Assembly (NCBI GenBank): GCA_904420065.1
Contig: CAJFTU010000049.1
Coordinates: 62,001 to 126,000 of the forward strand
Length of the DNA stretch: 64,000 nucleotides
DNA from: an uncultured Emergencia sp.
Lineage (GTDB): Bacteria > Bacillota > Clostridia > Peptostreptococcales > Anaerovoracaceae
Reading direction: 5' to 3'
A model generated the notes under the pieces. It did no database searches, was not told the DNA's origin, and saw only the letters and a list, made by a program, of their open reading frames with translations. This document shows positions 61,883 through 64,000 of this stretch, piece by piece. A program made the translations under genes and the position numbers. How positions within the stretch are numbered: the stretch's first letter is position 1; every line of letters starts with the position of its first letter.

Positions 61883-63061
61883 ATGATTAAAATGAAGAGA
61901 AAGAAGTTCATTCTTCTCATTGTCAGCGTGGTCATCGCCACGCTTTTCCTGGCGTCAGCCGCTTTTTTCATCTTATCCGGCGCAAAAGGGTTTGTCCTGG
62001 TCGGCAAGAGCGATTTCGATACGATGAGCGAGATCAGCGAAAGGTATGCGAAGCTCTACGCCATGCAGGAGACGGTCAACGACCAGTTTCTCTGGGAAAC
62101 GGACGAAGAAGAACAGATGAACGCCATCTATAAGGCGCTCATCGATTCCCTTGGAGATAAGTACTCCGTCTATATGGACAAAGAAGAGTACGCAAACTGG
62201 AATAACTATGTAAACGGTACGTTTACCGGCGTAGGCATAACTTTCGCAGAAGACGACGAAGGGAATTTTGTCATAACCGATATTCTGAACGGTGGTCCGG
62301 CCGATTCGGCAGGGCTTAAAGAAGACGATATCCTGTTGACTGTAGATGGAAAGTCCTACGATGACTCCGAGGAAATGGCTTCTCATCTGCGAGGAAAAGA
62401 GGGCACAGAGGTAAAGGTAACCTACCGGCGCGGCAGCCGGGAAAGAGAAGTCAGTCTGGTTCGGGCAGAAGTGGAGCAGCCTTCTGTGTACGGAAGTACG
62501 ATCGACGGAGATTACGGTTATATCCGCATTACAGCCTTTGAGAAGTCCACTGCCGAACAGTTCAGAAAAGAGCTGGCCGGCTTGGAAAACAAAAACGTAA
62601 AGGGACTGATCGTAGATCTGCGGGACAATCCGGGCGGTCTGATGGATCAGGGTATTGAGGTCGCCGATATGCTCCTGCCTGAGTGTACGATTACCCATAC
62701 AGAGGATAAGAACGGAAAAACGGAATACTATAACTCCGACGAAAGCTGTACCAAACTGAAGTACGCTGTTCTGATCAACGAAAACACTGCCAGCGCTTCG
62801 GAAATCGTTGCCGCAGCGATAAAAGATAATCAGGGCGGTCCGCTGATAGGAACGACTACTTTCGGCAAGGGGATTATACAGGGATCTATGGAATTTAAAG
62901 ACGAAACGGCGCTGAAGCTGACGATCATGCAGTATCTTTCACCTGAAGGAAACCAGATCAACGGCGTCGGAGTTAAACCGGATTACAAGGTAAAAATGTC
63001 CCAGGACGGGAAGAAAGACAGCCAACTAAGAAAAGCGCTGAATCTTCTGAAAGATGGATAA
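61883..63061 (+). CDS. ctpA: C-terminal processing peptidase, S41 family
   Basis: 392 residues. N-terminal membrane anchor (KFILLIVSVVIATLFLASAAFFIL), PDZ domain (about 105-190: FTGVGITFAEDDEG, GPADSAGLKEDDILL) and a serine protease core with the nucleophile in NENTASASEIVAAAIKD and the base lysine in TTFGKGIIQG. Degrades or trims envelope proteins. AAGGTGG precedes ATG 61883. Often found beside ftsEX-hydrolase genes in Firmicutes. Confidence 0.94.
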   Translation: MIKMKRKKFILLIVSVVIATLFLASAAFFILSGAKGFVLVGKSDFDTMSEISERYAKLYAMQETVNDQFLWETDEEEQMNAIYKALIDSLGDKYSVYMDKEEYANWNNYVNGTFTGVGITFAEDDEGNFVITDILNGGPADSAGLKEDDILLTVDGKSYDDSEEMASHLRGKEGTEVKVTYRRGSREREVSLVRAEVEQPSVYGSTIDGDYGYIRITAFEKSTAEQFRKELAGLENKNVKGLIVDLRDNPGGLMDQGIEVADMLLPECTITHTEDKNGKTEYYNSDESCTKLKYAVLINENTASASEIVAAAIKDNQGGPLIGTTTFGKGIIQGSMEFKDETALKLTIMQYLSPEGNQINGVGVKPDYKVKMSQDGKKDSQLRKALNLLKDG

Positions 63062-63067
63062 ATCCCT

Positions 63068-63096
63068 TTGACTTTAGCGTGTAAAAGTGTTATACT
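63068..63096 (+). promoter_or_regulatory. Promoter of the YerC-like gene
   Basis: TTGACT (63068-63073), 17 bases, TATACT (63091-63096), with TGT before the -10. Confidence 0.8.
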
Positions 63097-63137
63097 CTAC
63101 TCAGTAACGCGGAGAAGGGAAGAAAGGAGTCTGTGTA

Positions 63138-63446
63138 ATGGCATACGATTCAAAATTCAAAAGAGACGATATCGACGAACTGTTTGACGGAGTGCTGACG
63201 TTAAAGGACAGAGAAGACTGCTACCGGTTTTTCGAAGACATCTGCACGATTAATGAGATCCATGCGATTGCGCAGAGGCTGCAGGTTGCTAAGCTGCTTT
63301 CACAGAAGAAGACCTACAGCGAGATAGAGGAGATCACGAAGGCCTCGACAGCCACGATCAGCAGGATCAACAAATGTCTCGTATATGGCGCCGATGGTTA
63401 TCAGCGCGTGCTGGAGCGGTTGGCTAATCAGAAGAATAAGAGATAG
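63138..63446 (+). CDS. YerC/YecD family TrpR-related regulator
   Basis: 102 residues, the usual length of YerC. TrpR-like helix-turn-helix: LTLKDREDCYRFFEDICTINEI, AIAQRLQVAKLLSQKKTYSEIEE and TKASTATISRINKCL. Members are small DNA-binding proteins of poorly known target, found across Firmicutes. Own promoter upstream and weak terminator downstream make it a single-gene unit. Confidence 0.88.
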   Translation: MAYDSKFKRDDIDELFDGVLTLKDREDCYRFFEDICTINEIHAIAQRLQVAKLLSQKKTYSEIEEITKASTATISRINKCLVYGADGYQRVLERLANQKNKR

Positions 63447-63466
63447 ATAACCTGTGTGCAGGTAAT

Positions 63467-63493
63467 GGGGCGTTTTACAGCGTCCCTTATTTT
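63467..63493 (+). terminator. Terminator after the YerC-like gene
   Basis: GGGGCG (63467-63472) with CGTCCC (63481-63486), then TTATTTTTT. A second small hairpin ACCTG/CAGGT lies at 63450-63463. Confidence 0.7.
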
Positions 63494-63525
63494 TTGCAAG
63501 TACCAGGATGAGGAGAGGTGAAACT

Positions 63526-64000
63526 TTGAGCAGAATTTATCTGTACGACGGCCCGTTTGAAAAGGGAGAAGCGGGATATCCACTGGTTCAGCTGGCAGGA
63601 GAAAGATATGCGCAGGAGATGGGGCTGAACTATGATTTTTCTTCTGCACAGATATGCAGAGAAGAGAAGGGAAAACCCTATTTTGTGGATATACCATTGG
63701 AATTTTCTCTGTCACACAGTGGGCAGATGTGGATGTGCATAGTGAGCGACAGTCCGTGCGGGCTGGATCTGCAGCAGATCAGAGCGTGCAGCTTTGAGGC
63801 CGTGGCCGGCAGACAGTACTCGGAAGAAGAGCAGCACTATACGGCGCTCTGGGGAATCGAAGGTTTTTTTGATATTTGGGTTAGAAAGGAGGCTTTTGTC
63901 AAGTGCACCGGACAGGGTCTGTTTTCCCATATGCCTTCTGTGGCAGGAAAAGACGGAGATCTGTGCCGGACGGTGCGGTGGAAAGGAAAGCAATACTTCT
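63526..64000 (+). CDS. Sfp-type 4'-phosphopantetheinyl transferase, 5' part
   Basis: 158 codons visible; the gene runs off the window. Starts at TTG 63526 behind GGAGAGGTG. Family features: GKPYF, FSLSHSG, CGLDLQQI and FDIWVRKEAFVKCTGQGL, matching the WxxKEAxxK motif. In GLDLQ the third residue of the usual D-x-E metal pair is Gln, a possible variation. The enzyme moves phosphopantetheine from CoA to carrier proteins; AcpP at 1644 is a candidate partner, but a separate AcpS may exist elsewhere. Confidence 0.85.
   Translation, partial: MSRIYLYDGPFEKGEAGYPLVQLAGERYAQEMGLNYDFSSAQICREEKGKPYFVDIPLEFSLSHSGQMWMCIVSDSPCGLDLQQIRACSFEAVAGRQYSEEEQHYTALWGIEGFFDIWVRKEAFVKCTGQGLFSHMPSVAGKDGDLCRTVRWKGKQYF

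Overview
The window reads as a chromosomal segment of a low-to-mid GC Firmicute, most likely an anaerobic member of class Clostridia. This is inferred from FabK as the only visible enoyl-ACP reductase, a FabT-like MarR regulator in the fatty-acid cluster, a split two-subunit transketolase, a YerC/TrpR-like regulator, AddA, strong AGGAGG ribosome sites and several TTG starts. Genus is not determinable by eye. No rRNA, tRNA, CRISPR array, transposase or prophage gene was seen; it looks like core chromosome with a few accessory modules.

Layout. 1-1365: 3' part of gltX. 1520-12278: a complete type II fatty-acid operon, acpP-accB-accC-accD-accA-fabH-fabK-(second FMN enzyme)-fabD-fabG-fabF-fabZ, read from one consensus promoter that runs into a long AT-rich inverted repeat, and closed by a FabT-like repressor with its own promoter. 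12435-17569: amino-acid module (PLP aminotransferase, ornithine-cyclodeaminase-like enzyme, FMN protein, LysE exporter, MocR-type regulator); the first operon and the regulator share an 11-base near-palindrome. 17573-22641: dnaE, pfkA, flavodoxin-like protein. 22710-26628 (minus): a tandem-PII protein with a duplicated DUF1538 membrane protein, and dinB. 26848-30814: stress-type protein, DUF308 membrane protein, two FAD oxidoreductases. 30834-36022: PucR-type regulator divergent from a permease / M29-like metalloenzyme / DUF917 operon with a perfect 14-bp palindrome between them.

36091-49366: gpmI, addA (no addB), a patatin, NADP-type gdhA, an mgtE Mg2+ transporter behind a structured leader with a 26-codon ORF, a lipoprotein, nnrD, an antitoxin-less mazF/ndoA, and the split transketolase. 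49492-53935: MerR regulator and divergent heterodimeric ABC exporter with a textbook 19-bp-spacer MerR promoter. 54028-56239: ferredoxin-like aldo/keto reductase, an unannotated 37-codon membrane microprotein with its own promoter and terminator, and a PrcB-domain protein. 56400-63446: a MinD/ParA-like protein without a normal start codon, ftsE-ftsX-pcsB-type hydrolase, recJ, ctpA and a YerC-like regulator. The window ends inside an Sfp-type phosphopantetheinyl transferase gene, whose family activates carrier proteins such as the AcpP at 1644.

Most interesting points: the mgtE leader with a small ORF and two mutually exclusive hairpins; the 37-aa membrane peptide unit; the duplicated-DUF1538 plus duplicated-PII pair with an inverted repeat exactly at its transcription start; the acpP operator; the shared TTGTGTWACAA box; and the MinD-like gene whose frame has no ATG/GTG/TTG at the required place. 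All functional statements rest on sequence reading alone.
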